DNA from: Afipia sp. | GTDB lineage: Bacteria; Pseudomonadota; Alphaproteobacteria; Rhizobiales; Xanthobacteraceae | Reading direction: 5' to 3' | Assembly: GCA_030652315.1 (NCBI GenBank) | Contig: JAUSAX010000029.1 | Coordinates: forward strand, 1 to 33,740 | Length of the DNA stretch: 33,740 nt | Shown: positions 8,027-14,194 of the stretch, piece by piece | Layout of the letters: each line of letters opens with the position of its first letter | Numbering within the stretch: position 1 is the stretch's first letter | Made by a program: the position numbers and the translations under genes | Notes under the pieces: generated by a model | Told to the model about the DNA's origin: nothing | The model's input: only the letters and a program-made list of their open reading frames with translations | The model's database searches: none

Positions 8027-9100
8027 TCAGGCCGTGGGAACGGACTCCGACGTCAGCCGGAGCCGCCGGGCCAGACGCCGCCGCCAGCGCCGCTTGACCT
8101 GAGGCGGTCGCTCACGCGTCACGTTGTCGATAAAGGCCTGAGCGCATGCACCCCAGCTCCGGGACGCGGCAAATTCGCGACAAATGTCGCGCGGAATATC
8201 CAGCGCGGCCAGGCAGGCCGCACGCAGATCGTTGTTTAACACGCCGACCGGCGCATCCCCGATCACATCGAGCGGACCTGATACCGGCAGTGCGGCGACA
8301 GGAACGCCGCTGGCCAGCGCCTCAAGCAGCACCAGACCGAAGGTGTCGGTCTTGCTCGGAAACACGAACGCGTCGGCGGCGGAATAAGTCTCCGCAAGGG
8401 TTTCGCCCTGCATCGTGCCGAGAAAAACCGCGTCGGGATATTTGCGCTCGAGCTCGGCCTTGGCCGGACCGTCGCCGACCACAACCTTGGTGCCGGGCAA
8501 GTCCAGTTCGAGAAACGCTTCGAGATTCTTCTCGACCGCCACCCGGCCGACCGAGAGAAAGACTGGACGCGGCAGGGCAAGATCGAAATCGCGTGGCCGG
8601 AACAGTTCGGCATCGACGCCGCGCGACCACAGCACGACATTGCGGAAGCCGCGCCCGCGCAATTCATCCGCTAGCGCCGGCGTCGCCGCCATCACCGCGT
8701 CGCTGGTGCCGTGAAAGTAGCGTAACGCCGCCCAGACCCACGACTCGGGGATCGGGAAACGCGCGGAGACATATTCGGGAAAACGGGTGTGGAAGCTCGT
8801 GGTGAACGGCACCTTGTTCTTCTGGCAATAGCGCCGCGCCAGAATTCCGATCGGACCTTCGGTCGCGATATGAATGTAGTCGGGCTGCGCCTCTTCGATC
8901 ATGCGCGCGATCTTGCCCGGCCGCGGCAGCGCGACGTGCAAATCGGCGTAGCTTGGCAGCGCAATGGTCCGAAACGATTGCGGCGTCAGGAATTCAACAT
9001 CAACCCCCATCGAGGCGGCCGCTTCGGCCATCTTGGTGAGCGTCCGCACCACGCCGTTGACTTGCGGGTGCCAGGCGTCCGTTGCGATCAGGATGCGCAT
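8027..9100 (-). CDS. agt: GT4 glycosyltransferase, likely diacylglycerol glycosyltransferase (Agt-like)
   Basis: This 357-residue GT-B enzyme of family GT4 has the N-terminal HPQVNGVVRT acceptor-side motif, SVGRVAVEKNLEAF opening the donor domain, GDGPAKAELE, and the E-x7-E region FGLVLLEALASGVPV. NCBI-style names would be alpha-mannosyltransferase or glycosyltransferase family 1. Its ATG at 9100 overlaps the stop of the upstream phosphoesterase gene as TGATG, so the two are translationally coupled. In alphaproteobacteria, plcP next to a GT4 gene is the known lipid-remodelling pair in which Agt glycosylates diacylglycerol during phosphate starvation. The PHO box upstream of plcP fits this. 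Sugar donor (UDP-glucose, UDP-glucuronate or GDP-mannose) is not predictable. The frame extends to 9229 but that part lies inside plcP. Confidence 0.72.
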   Translation of the reverse strand: MRILIATDAWHPQVNGVVRTLTKMAEAAASMGVDVEFLTPQSFRTIALPSYADLHVALPRPGKIARMIEEAQPDYIHIATEGPIGILARRYCQKNKVPFTTSFHTRFPEYVSARFPIPESWVWAALRYFHGTSDAVMAATPALADELRGRGFRNVVLWSRGVDAELFRPRDFDLALPRPVFLSVGRVAVEKNLEAFLELDLPGTKVVVGDGPAKAELERKYPDAVFLGTMQGETLAETYSAADAFVFPSKTDTFGLVLLEALASGVPVAALPVSGPLDVIGDAPVGVLNNDLRAACLAALDIPRDICREFAASRSWGACAQAFIDNVTRERPPQVKRRWRRRLARRLRLTSESVPTA

Positions 9101-9897
9101 CAGGCGGCCTGCGCCGTGACGCGAGGGACCGGATGCGACCGACGCAGCGGATCGGTCCAGGTCAGGATTTCGAAGCGGCCATCCTCGTGCTCCACCAGCG
9201 CGGTGCAGCTCTCGACCCAGTCGCCACAATTCATGTAGCGGATGCCGTTCTCGTCGCGGATCGTCGCGTAGTGAATGTGGCCGCAGATCACGCCGTCGGC
9301 GCCGTGGCGCTTGGCTTCACCGGCCAGCGTCTGCTCGAACGCGCCGATATAGTTGACCGCGTTCTTCACCTTTTGCTTGGCCCACTGCGACAGCGACCAG
9401 TACGGCACGCCGAACAGCTTCCGGAACGCGTTGACCAGCCGGTTCATTTGAATGGCGAAGTCGTAGGCCTTGTCGCCAAGGTGCGCGAGCCAGCGCGCGT
9501 TCTGAACAACGAGGTCGAAAATGTCGCCATGAATGACGAGATAGCGCTTGCCGTCCGCACCCTCGTGAATCGCATCCTCGACGACTTCGACGCCGCCGAA
9601 ATGCGTGCCGTAATAGGAGCGCAGGAATTCGTCGTGGTTGCCGGGGATGTAGACTACCCGCGCGCCCTTGCGGACCCTGCGCAACATCTTCTGGACGAAG
9701 TCGTTGTGGGATTGCGGCCAGTGCCAGCCGGACTTCAAGGCCCATCCGTCGATGATGTCGCCGACGAGATAGATGGTGTCGGCGTCGTGACAGCGAAGAA
9801 AATCAAGAAGGCGGTCAGCTTGCGAACCGCGGGCTCCGAGGTGGACATCGGAGATAAACAAAGTGCGAAAGCGTCGTTCTGGACTACTGTCGCTCAT
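9100..9897 (-). CDS. plcP: Calcineurin-like phosphoesterase, probable phospholipase C PlcP (LpxH-like family)
   Basis: The 265-residue cytoplasmic protein has the full metallophosphatase set: SDVHLG near the start, VGDIIDGW, GNHDEF, HGDIFD and CGHIHYA. Databases often name this family UDP-2,3-diacylglucosamine diphosphatase. Sinorhizobium meliloti PlcP, which cuts phosphatidylcholine to diacylglycerol, is as far as I know in this same family, and many alphaproteobacteria use LpxI for the lipid A step. Three things favour PlcP here: a perfect PHO box 39 bp upstream, a coupled GT4 gene, and the PC-forming methyltransferase just upstream. I chose the ATG at 9897 because GGAAAG precedes it by 7 nt. 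The ATG at 9912 (five more residues) has no good site. Confidence 0.78.
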   Translation of the reverse strand: MSDSSPERRFRTLFISDVHLGARGSQADRLLDFLRCHDADTIYLVGDIIDGWALKSGWHWPQSHNDFVQKMLRRVRKGARVVYIPGNHDEFLRSYYGTHFGGVEVVEDAIHEGADGKRYLVIHGDIFDLVVQNARWLAHLGDKAYDFAIQMNRLVNAFRKLFGVPYWSLSQWAKQKVKNAVNYIGAFEQTLAGEAKRHGADGVICGHIHYATIRDENGIRYMNCGDWVESCTALVEHEDGRFEILTWTDPLRRSHPVPRVTAQAA

Positions 9898-9935
9898 AGC
9901 CTGTCTTTCCATGCGCGAGCTCGTATCAAAATCTC

Positions 9936-9953
9936 ATGACAGCGTGATGACAG
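9936..9953 (-). promoter_or_regulatory. PHO box (PhoB operator) upstream of plcP-agt
   Basis: On the minus strand the sequence reads CTGTCAT-CACG-CTGTCAT: two identical 7-bp repeats 11 bp apart, the exact PhoB consensus arrangement. It starts one base after the pmt stop codon and ends 38 bp before the plcP ATG. A TTTGAT hexamer 5 bp further downstream is a possible -10. It predicts induction of plcP-agt by PhoB~P under phosphate limitation, independent of pmt. Confidence 0.85.
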
Positions 9954-9954
9954 A

Positions 9955-10614
9955 TCACGCCGCCTGCGAGCCGAGAGTCCGCTCGAAACAAACCAGTGTG
10001 TAGATGCCGAAAGGCGCAACTTTGCGCCGCTCGACGAGCGTCGTGCTGGCGTTAGATTGCGCCCAGGCCTGCAGCCGCGCGAAGGGGAATTCGGGGCGCA
10101 GACCCAACGCACGAGTCTTCTGCGCCGCCCAGCGTTCGACAGCAGCCGCGACGCCGACTTCCGAGTAGAGGTGGTTCACGAGGATGATGCGCCCGCCCGG
10201 CTTCACCACGCGATGGCATTCGGACAGCACCTGCTCGGGATTGGCGACCAGCGTGATAACGAACTGCGCCACGACGCAATCGAAGGTCGCGTCGTCGAAC
10301 GTCATCTGATGGGCATCCATCTGATGGACGGCCTTGACGAACGGATACTTCCCGCTTGCCATCTTGGCCCGCGCCTTCTCGAGCATCGGCGCGCTCATAT
10401 CGATGCCGGTGATCTCGGTGCTGTTATCGTAGTCGTCGAACGACAATCCCGTGCCGACGCCAACCTCAAGGATCTTGCCGCCGGTGGCCCGCGCTGCCGC
10501 AGCAGCGGCGCGCCGGCCTTTCACCATGACCGGGCCGCACACGGCGTCATAGATTGGCGCCCAGCGCGCGTAAGCGGTTTCAACAATGGATTTGTCGAGA
10601 TCGGTCGAACTCAT
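9955..10614 (-). CDS. pmtA: Phosphatidylethanolamine N-methyltransferase, Rhodobacter type
   Basis: The 219-residue class I SAM methyltransferase opens with YARWAPIYDAVCGPVM and has motif I ILEVGVGTGLS (48-58), an acidic residue for SAM ribose in GIDMSAPML, and the helical LSECHRVVKPGGRIILVNH block. This pattern fits the UbiE-like Rhodobacter-type Pmt, which methylates phosphatidylethanolamine toward phosphatidylcholine, and differs from the Sinorhizobium type. Bradyrhizobia have several Pmt paralogues that make different numbers of transfers, so it may do only some of the three steps. The start ATG is preceded by GGA six bases away, partly inside the hairpin at 10622-10665. PlcP, a phosphatidylcholine-degrading enzyme candidate, is encoded next. 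Confidence 0.78.
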   Translation of the reverse strand: MSSTDLDKSIVETAYARWAPIYDAVCGPVMVKGRRAAAAAARATGGKILEVGVGTGLSFDDYDNSTEITGIDMSAPMLEKARAKMASGKYPFVKAVHQMDAHQMTFDDATFDCVVAQFVITLVANPEQVLSECHRVVKPGGRIILVNHLYSEVGVAAAVERWAAQKTRALGLRPEFPFARLQAWAQSNASTTLVERRKVAPFGIYTLVCFERTLGSQAA

Positions 10615-10621
10615 TTTGGTT

Positions 10622-10665
10622 CCAATAAGCGGTCTGAGGAATCAGATTTCTTATTCGCTTATTGG
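10622..10665 (-). promoter_or_regulatory. Inverted repeat / RNA hairpin over the pmtA ribosome-binding site
   Basis: CCAATAAGCG and CGCTTATTGG form a perfect 10-bp inverted repeat with a 24-nt loop, ending seven bases before the pmtA ATG. The only Shine-Dalgarno candidate, GGA, has two of its three bases in the 3' arm. A second AATAAG right after the 5' arm offers a shorter competing pairing with CTTATT. It could be a translation-controlling hairpin or a dimeric-repressor operator. I cannot tell which from sequence. Confidence 0.55.
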
Positions 10666-10730
10666 CGATTAGCAGCGGAGTACGACAAACAGGCGACACG
10701 CGCGGCAGCTTGTCGCGCTGTGTATCGTTT

Positions 10731-10778
10731 GGGCATGATCTTGTCCGAAAGCCGCGCCCGCTTTTCGGGATCAGGCCC
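10731..10778. repeat. Palindromic GGGCATGATC element, copy 1 (3' of thiD)
   Basis: Outer arms GGGCATGATC (10731-10740) and GATCAGGCCC (10769-10778) match except for one base. Inside, TCCGAAAGC pairs with GCTTTTCGGGA with a bulge. It lies 3 bp past the thiD stop and may act as a transcription end. The GGCATGATC...TCCGAAAA...TTTTCGGGATCATGCC type is one I recognise as abundant in Bradyrhizobium-like genomes. Confidence 0.6.
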
Positions 10779-10781
10779 GCA

Positions 10782-11582
10782 TCAGTCGAAGGCGTGGAAG
10801 TGATGGATTGGTCCGTGGCCGTGACCGACATCAAGCCGGTCCGCCGCGGCGATGGCGGCACTGATATACGCCTTGGCATCGCGAACCGCGGCTTCGAGGT
10901 CATTGCCCTTGGCGAGTCCCGCCGCGATGGCCGACGACAGCGAGCAGCCCGTTCCGTGGGTGTTGCTGGTTGCGATGCGCGGCGCGGCAAGCCGGATGAC
11001 CGAGTTGTTGTCGATCAGATAATCGGTGCTCTCGGGACCAGTTCCGTGACCGCCCTTGATCAGGACGGCGGGACAACCCATCGCCAGCAGCCGCCTGCCC
11101 TGAGCCTCGATGTCCGCTTCGTTCTCCGCGATGGCCTCATTGAGAAGCGCAGCGGCCTCCGGCAGGTTCGGCGTGACCAGGCCGACGCGCGGAAAGAGTT
11201 TGGTGCGCAGGGCGTCGACCGCATCTGACGACAGCAACCGATCGCCCGATGTCGCGACCATCACCGGATCGAGTACGACATGCTTCGGTGCCCAGCGGTC
11301 GAGACCGGCAGCGATGGCTTCGATCGCCTCATGGCGAGCGACCATGCCGATCTTGACGGCCTTGACATCGAGATCGGCGAACACCGCATCGATCTGCGCG
11401 GTGATGAAGTCCGCCGGGACATCATGGATACCGGTCACGCCCTTAGTGTTCTGAGCCGTCAACGCGGTGATTACGGACGCGCCATAAACGCCGCAGGCAG
11501 AGAACGTCTTGAGGTCGGCCTGAATCCCCGCGCCTCCGCTCGAATCCGAGCCGGCAATGGTGAGCGCAATCGGTATGCTCAT
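10782..11582 (-). CDS. thiD: Hydroxymethylpyrimidine/phosphomethylpyrimidine kinase ThiD
   Basis: The 266-residue ribokinase-fold enzyme begins with ALTIAGSDSSGGAGIQADLK, the ThiD signature, has DPVMVATSG in the middle and the anion-hole THGTGC near residue 220. It phosphorylates HMP and then HMP-P for thiamine biosynthesis in the cytoplasm. It appears to be a single-gene unit: pmtA lies 167 bp downstream past a palindromic element, and the divergent RAM-domain gene starts 143 bp away on the other strand. I looked for a TPP riboswitch in the upstream gap and do not see its conserved segments. Confidence 0.93.
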   Translation of the reverse strand: MSIPIALTIAGSDSSGGAGIQADLKTFSACGVYGASVITALTAQNTKGVTGIHDVPADFITAQIDAVFADLDVKAVKIGMVARHEAIEAIAAGLDRWAPKHVVLDPVMVATSGDRLLSSDAVDALRTKLFPRVGLVTPNLPEAAALLNEAIAENEADIEAQGRRLLAMGCPAVLIKGGHGTGPESTDYLIDNNSVIRLAAPRIATSNTHGTGCSLSSAIAAGLAKGNDLEAAVRDAKAYISAAIAAADRLDVGHGHGPIHHFHAFD

Positions 11583-11654
11583 GGCAGTCTCATGGGATAT
11601 TCAGTGTCTCTCGCACCCTGCTCTAACCCGCTGAGTAAACTCCAGCAAGCCGGG

Positions 11655-11683
11655 TTGCCACCGTGGCCGGATTTGGCTCTATT
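11655..11683 (+). promoter_or_regulatory. Candidate sigma-70 promoter for the RAM-domain gene
   Basis: TTGCCA (11655-11660), a 17-bp spacer and TCTATT (11678-11683) match the -35 and -10 consensus at 5/6 and 4/6 positions. The predicted start of transcription near 11690 leaves a leader of about 36 nt before the ATG at 11726. Confidence 0.4.
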
Positions 11684-11725
11684 GCGCTCCAGAAGACGCA
11701 ATACTGCCCTGCCGGAGAGACAGCG

Positions 11726-11968
11726 ATGGTCCCCTTCTTTGTCCAGATCAAATGCAAGCTGGGCCAGTCCTATGCGGTCGCCAATGCGATCGCCGAGGCT
11801 GAAATCGCCTCCGAAATCTACTCGACGGCGGGCGACTACGATCTGCTGGTCAAGTTCTACGTCGATAGCGCCACCGACATCGGCCATTTCGTGAACGAGA
11901 AAGTCCAGGTCATTCCCGGCATCCAGGACACCTACACCATCATCACGTTCAAGGCGTTCGGAGCTTAA
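11726..11968 (+). CDS. Stand-alone Lrp/AsnC ligand-binding (RAM) domain protein
   Basis: The 80-residue protein is only the RAM half of an Lrp/AsnC regulator: a beta-alpha-beta-beta-alpha-beta fold with the characteristic AEIASEIYSTAGDYDLLVKF stretch, VNEKVQVIPGIQDTYTIITF near the end, and no helix-turn-helix. Such proteins form oligomers and bind amino acids. They may modulate full-length Lrp proteins, but the role of this one is unknown. The ATG at 11726 has GGAGAG about 8 bases upstream. The longer frame from 11663 is not conserved. A candidate promoter lies at 11655-11683. Confidence 0.85.
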   Translation: MVPFFVQIKCKLGQSYAVANAIAEAEIASEIYSTAGDYDLLVKFYVDSATDIGHFVNEKVQVIPGIQDTYTIITFKAFGA

Positions 11969-11979
11969 GAATCTTGCGA

Positions 11980-12052
11980 GGGCATGATCTTCTCCGAAAA
12001 CCGGTGCCACCCGCCGGTCACGCCGGAGAGCATGCTTTTCAGGATCGTGCCG
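11980..12052. repeat. Palindromic GGCATGATC element, copy 2
   Basis: GGGCATGATCT (from 11980), TCTCCGAAAACCGGT, a CCGCCGGTCACGCCGG segment and a terminal TTTTCAGGATCGTGCC make a longer, degenerate version of the element at 10731-10778. The terminal arms match at 8 of 9 positions (GGCATGATC with GATCGTGCC). It separates the RAM-domain gene from the convergent cytochrome gene and may end both transcripts. Confidence 0.55.
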
Positions 12053-12109
12053 TATCAAACGCCCTGATCGTTCCTGACACTAGCGCGTCCGACTGGAAGA
12101 ACCCGGCGC

Positions 12110-13027
12110 TCAGGTCTTCTTTTTCGGCCGCACAGGGCCATCCACGGCAGGCAAGGACTTGAGGTAGGCGGCCATCGCTGCACGATCCTCGTCGTTCAAT
12201 TCCGAGGTGTTCTTGATGACCCGCACCATCGAGCCACCGGCGGTGTCGCCATCGGGCAATTCGCCGGTCTTGAGGAACCATGCGATTTCCTTTTCCGTCC
12301 AGTCCTTGAGCCCCTTCTGGGTGATGTTCGGAACCCAGCCCTCGCCTTCGGGATTCGGCCCGCCGGCAAAGCGCTGCGACGACACGATGCCGCCGAGGAA
12401 GTTGCGGGGGCTGTGACACTCGGCGCAATGGCCGAGGCCGTTGACCAGATACGCGCCGCGATTCCATGCAGCGGTTTGTTTCGGATCCGGCGTGAACGGC
12501 TTGTCGTCCACGAACAGGAATTTCCATCCACCCACGAGGCGGCGGATGTTGAACGGAAAGTTCACGTCGTGAGGACGGGGACGGCCGGAGAGCGGTGGCA
12601 AGGTCTTGATGTAGGCAAACAGGTCGCGGATGTCGTTGTCAGTCGCGTGAACGTATGAGCCATAGGGAAACGACGGAAAGTAGTGCGTCCCGGCTGGTGA
12701 CGTCCCTTTCTTCACAGCGGTGACGAAGTTTGCCTCGGTCCAGTCACCGATGCCGTTCTGCTTGTGCGGCGAAATGTTCGGGACATAGAAGGTGCCGAAC
12801 GGCGACGGAAGGGCCAGTCCACCGCCGAGCATGGTGCGGGGTTCACCCACCACAGCGTGGCACGACGCGCATCCGCCAGCGTTGAACACCGTCTGACCGT
12901 TGGCGACATTTGGCGAGTAAGCCGTCAAGGCCTGGGCGGACACCACCGCCGGAATGGTGACGAACCAGAAAACTCCCAGGCCGGCAATCAGAGCAAGAAC
13001 CGCCAGCAGGAAAAGCTTCCGAAACAT
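12110..13027 (-). CDS. Membrane-anchored diheme cytochrome c
   Basis: The 305-residue protein has an uncleaved-looking N-terminal membrane helix (about 4-25), then two cytochrome c domains with heme motifs CASCH (53-57) and CAECH (201-205). A candidate axial methionine of domain 2 is in GGSMVRVI. The architecture is that of cytochrome subunits that accept electrons from periplasmic dehydrogenases (alcohol, aldehyde or molybdenum-hydroxylase types). The partner is not identified. The divergent neighbour is a CHRD protein, and a second cytochrome and a CoxL-like gene follow. The ATG at 13027 starts the membrane helix. The frame continues to 13090 without conserved sequence. The C-terminus is lysine-rich (RPKKKT). 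Confidence 0.85.
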   Translation of the reverse strand: MFRKLFLLAVLALIAGLGVFWFVTIPAVVSAQALTAYSPNVANGQTVFNAGGCASCHAVVGEPRTMLGGGLALPSPFGTFYVPNISPHKQNGIGDWTEANFVTAVKKGTSPAGTHYFPSFPYGSYVHATDNDIRDLFAYIKTLPPLSGRPRPHDVNFPFNIRRLVGGWKFLFVDDKPFTPDPKQTAAWNRGAYLVNGLGHCAECHSPRNFLGGIVSSQRFAGGPNPEGEGWVPNITQKGLKDWTEKEIAWFLKTGELPDGDTAGGSMVRVIKNTSELNDEDRAAMAAYLKSLPAVDGPVRPKKKT

Positions 13028-13061
13028 AAGCGCCCCCAATGGAAGTAACCGGAAATGGTCA

Positions 13062-13087
13062 GGAACTAAACGGCCGCGGCCAGGGTT
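13062..13087 (+). promoter_or_regulatory. Possible EcfG-type promoter before the CHRD gene
   Basis: GGAAC (13062-13066), 17 bp, then GGTT (13084-13087) approximates the alphaproteobacterial general-stress sigma factor pattern GGAAC-N16/17-CGTT, with one mismatch in the -10 box. The spacer contains the 10-bp palindrome GGCCGCGGCC. The gene start is 39 bp downstream. Confidence 0.3.
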
Positions 13088-13126
13088 CAATCGGTATTGG
13101 AATTCCGAAAACTACGGGAGAAAACG

Positions 13127-13555
13127 ATGAACAGCAAAAGATTTGCGATGTTTGCCGCTGCTGCCGGCACGTGCGTTGCATTTGGCGGACCGGCATTCGC
13201 TGAAAAGATGACCATGAAGGTCGATTTGACCAGCGCGGCCCAAGTACCCGCAGTCACCAGTCCCGGCAAGGGCACGGCCGATGTCGGCTTCGATAGCGCG
13301 ACCAAGACGCTGACCTGGAAGGTCACCTATTCGGGCCTCACGGGACCGGCCACCATGGCGCATTTCCACGGCCCCGCCGAAGCCGGCAAGAATGCTCCGG
13401 TCGCTGTTCCATTGAAGGATGCAGCCAGTGGTGCCGAGGGCAGTGCGACCCTGACTGACGCTCAGGCCGCCGACCTGATGGCCGGGAAGTACTACATCAA
13501 CATCCACACCGCGGCGAATCCGGGTGGTGAAATTCGCGGTCAGGTCACGAAGTAA
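13127..13555 (+). CDS. Exported CHRD-domain protein
   Basis: The 142-residue protein has a clear signal peptide with a likely cut after Ala25 (AFA/EK) and one CHRD domain covering the rest, including MAHFHGPAEAG and the terminal NIHTAANPGGEIRGQV. CHRD domains occur in chordin and in many small bacterial secreted proteins. Some bacterial members are linked to metal or redox stress, but function is generally unknown. The ATG at 13127 has GGGAG seven bases upstream. The frame from 13097 adds ten residues before the signal peptide and is unlikely. A possible stress promoter lies upstream and a hairpin terminator downstream. Confidence 0.88.
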   Translation: MNSKRFAMFAAAAGTCVAFGGPAFAEKMTMKVDLTSAAQVPAVTSPGKGTADVGFDSATKTLTWKVTYSGLTGPATMAHFHGPAEAGKNAPVAVPLKDAASGAEGSATLTDAQAADLMAGKYYINIHTAANPGGEIRGQVTK

Positions 13556-13580
13556 CGGATCACTTTGGGTTCAAAACAAA

Positions 13581-13605
13581 AGGCGGGCGCCACTGGCACC
13601 CGCCT
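13581..13605. terminator. Bidirectional hairpin terminator
   Basis: AGGCGGGCGCC and GGCACCCGCCT pair over 11 bp with one mismatch around an ACT loop. Read on the minus strand it is followed by TTTTGTTTTG, a good Rho-independent end for the c556 gene, 26 bp after its stop. On the plus strand, CAAAATT follows, weaker, at the end of the CHRD gene. Confidence 0.75.
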
Positions 13606-13630
13606 CAAAATTGTCGTGAGTGATCTCAAA

Positions 13631-14080
13631 TCAACTGTTCTTCACGCGGAATGTCTCGTGACAGCCCGAGCATGACTTGCCGATCGTCGGCAGCGTCGCC
13701 TTCAGGCTATCCACATCCTTGATCTTGCCTTTGGCTTCGGTCACGGCCTTGCCGAAAGCTGCGATAGCAGCATCAAATCCAGGCCTGTCGTCCCAGATCT
13801 TGGGAGACGGCGTATACTCGCTCGTCTGCTTCACGGCCTTGACGCTTGCGGGATAGAGCGAGGGGAGCTTCTTGGCCGTCTCATCAAGCTGCGTCAGCGC
13901 CGCATTAATCGCGGCCTGGTCGTAGGGCTTGTCGCCTCTCGCCATCGGACTGAGAACGCCGCCCAGGTTCTTGCCGTTCGCCTTCATCAGCGCGTGGCTT
14001 TGCTCGATCAGAGCCTGGTCGGCAACGACCGTGGTTGCACCGAGCACAATCATCGCGGCCACGAGAACAGAACGCCTCAT
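13631..14080 (-). CDS. Cytochrome c556 / cytochrome c' family protein
   Basis: The 149-residue periplasmic protein has a signal peptide (cut after Ala20, VVA/DQ), a four-helix body and a single C-terminal heme motif CSGCH (137-141), the layout of the cytochrome c'/c556 family. Such proteins carry electrons or bind NO. Sequence alone does not decide. The ATG at 14080 has AGGAAGG about 8 bases upstream. The gene follows the CoxL-like gene on the same strand after a 114-bp gap, so shared transcription is possible but unproven. A strong hairpin terminator lies downstream. Confidence 0.88.
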   Translation of the reverse strand: MRRSVLVAAMIVLGATTVVADQALIEQSHALMKANGKNLGGVLSPMARGDKPYDQAAINAALTQLDETAKKLPSLYPASVKAVKQTSEYTPSPKIWDDRPGFDAAIAAFGKAVTEAKGKIKDVDSLKATLPTIGKSCSGCHETFRVKNS

Positions 14081-14194
14081 TCGGTATTTCCTTCCTTGAG
14101 TTTTGATGTAACGCCCTACACAAAAGCTGACGGAATCGAACACTCCCGTTGCAGCCTGACAAGCCCAACAATTTTTTTCTGCGTCGGGAATTTT

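Noticed and set aside
9100..9897. LpxH lipid A pyrophosphatase as the first-choice name
   Set aside because: The PHO box, the coupled GT4 gene and the adjacent PC synthase fit PlcP better, and many alphaproteobacteria use LpxI. LpxH remains a fallback.
11583..11725. TPP riboswitch upstream of thiD
   Set aside because: The conserved CTGAGA and ACCTGATCTGGATAAT-like segments are missing on the minus strand.
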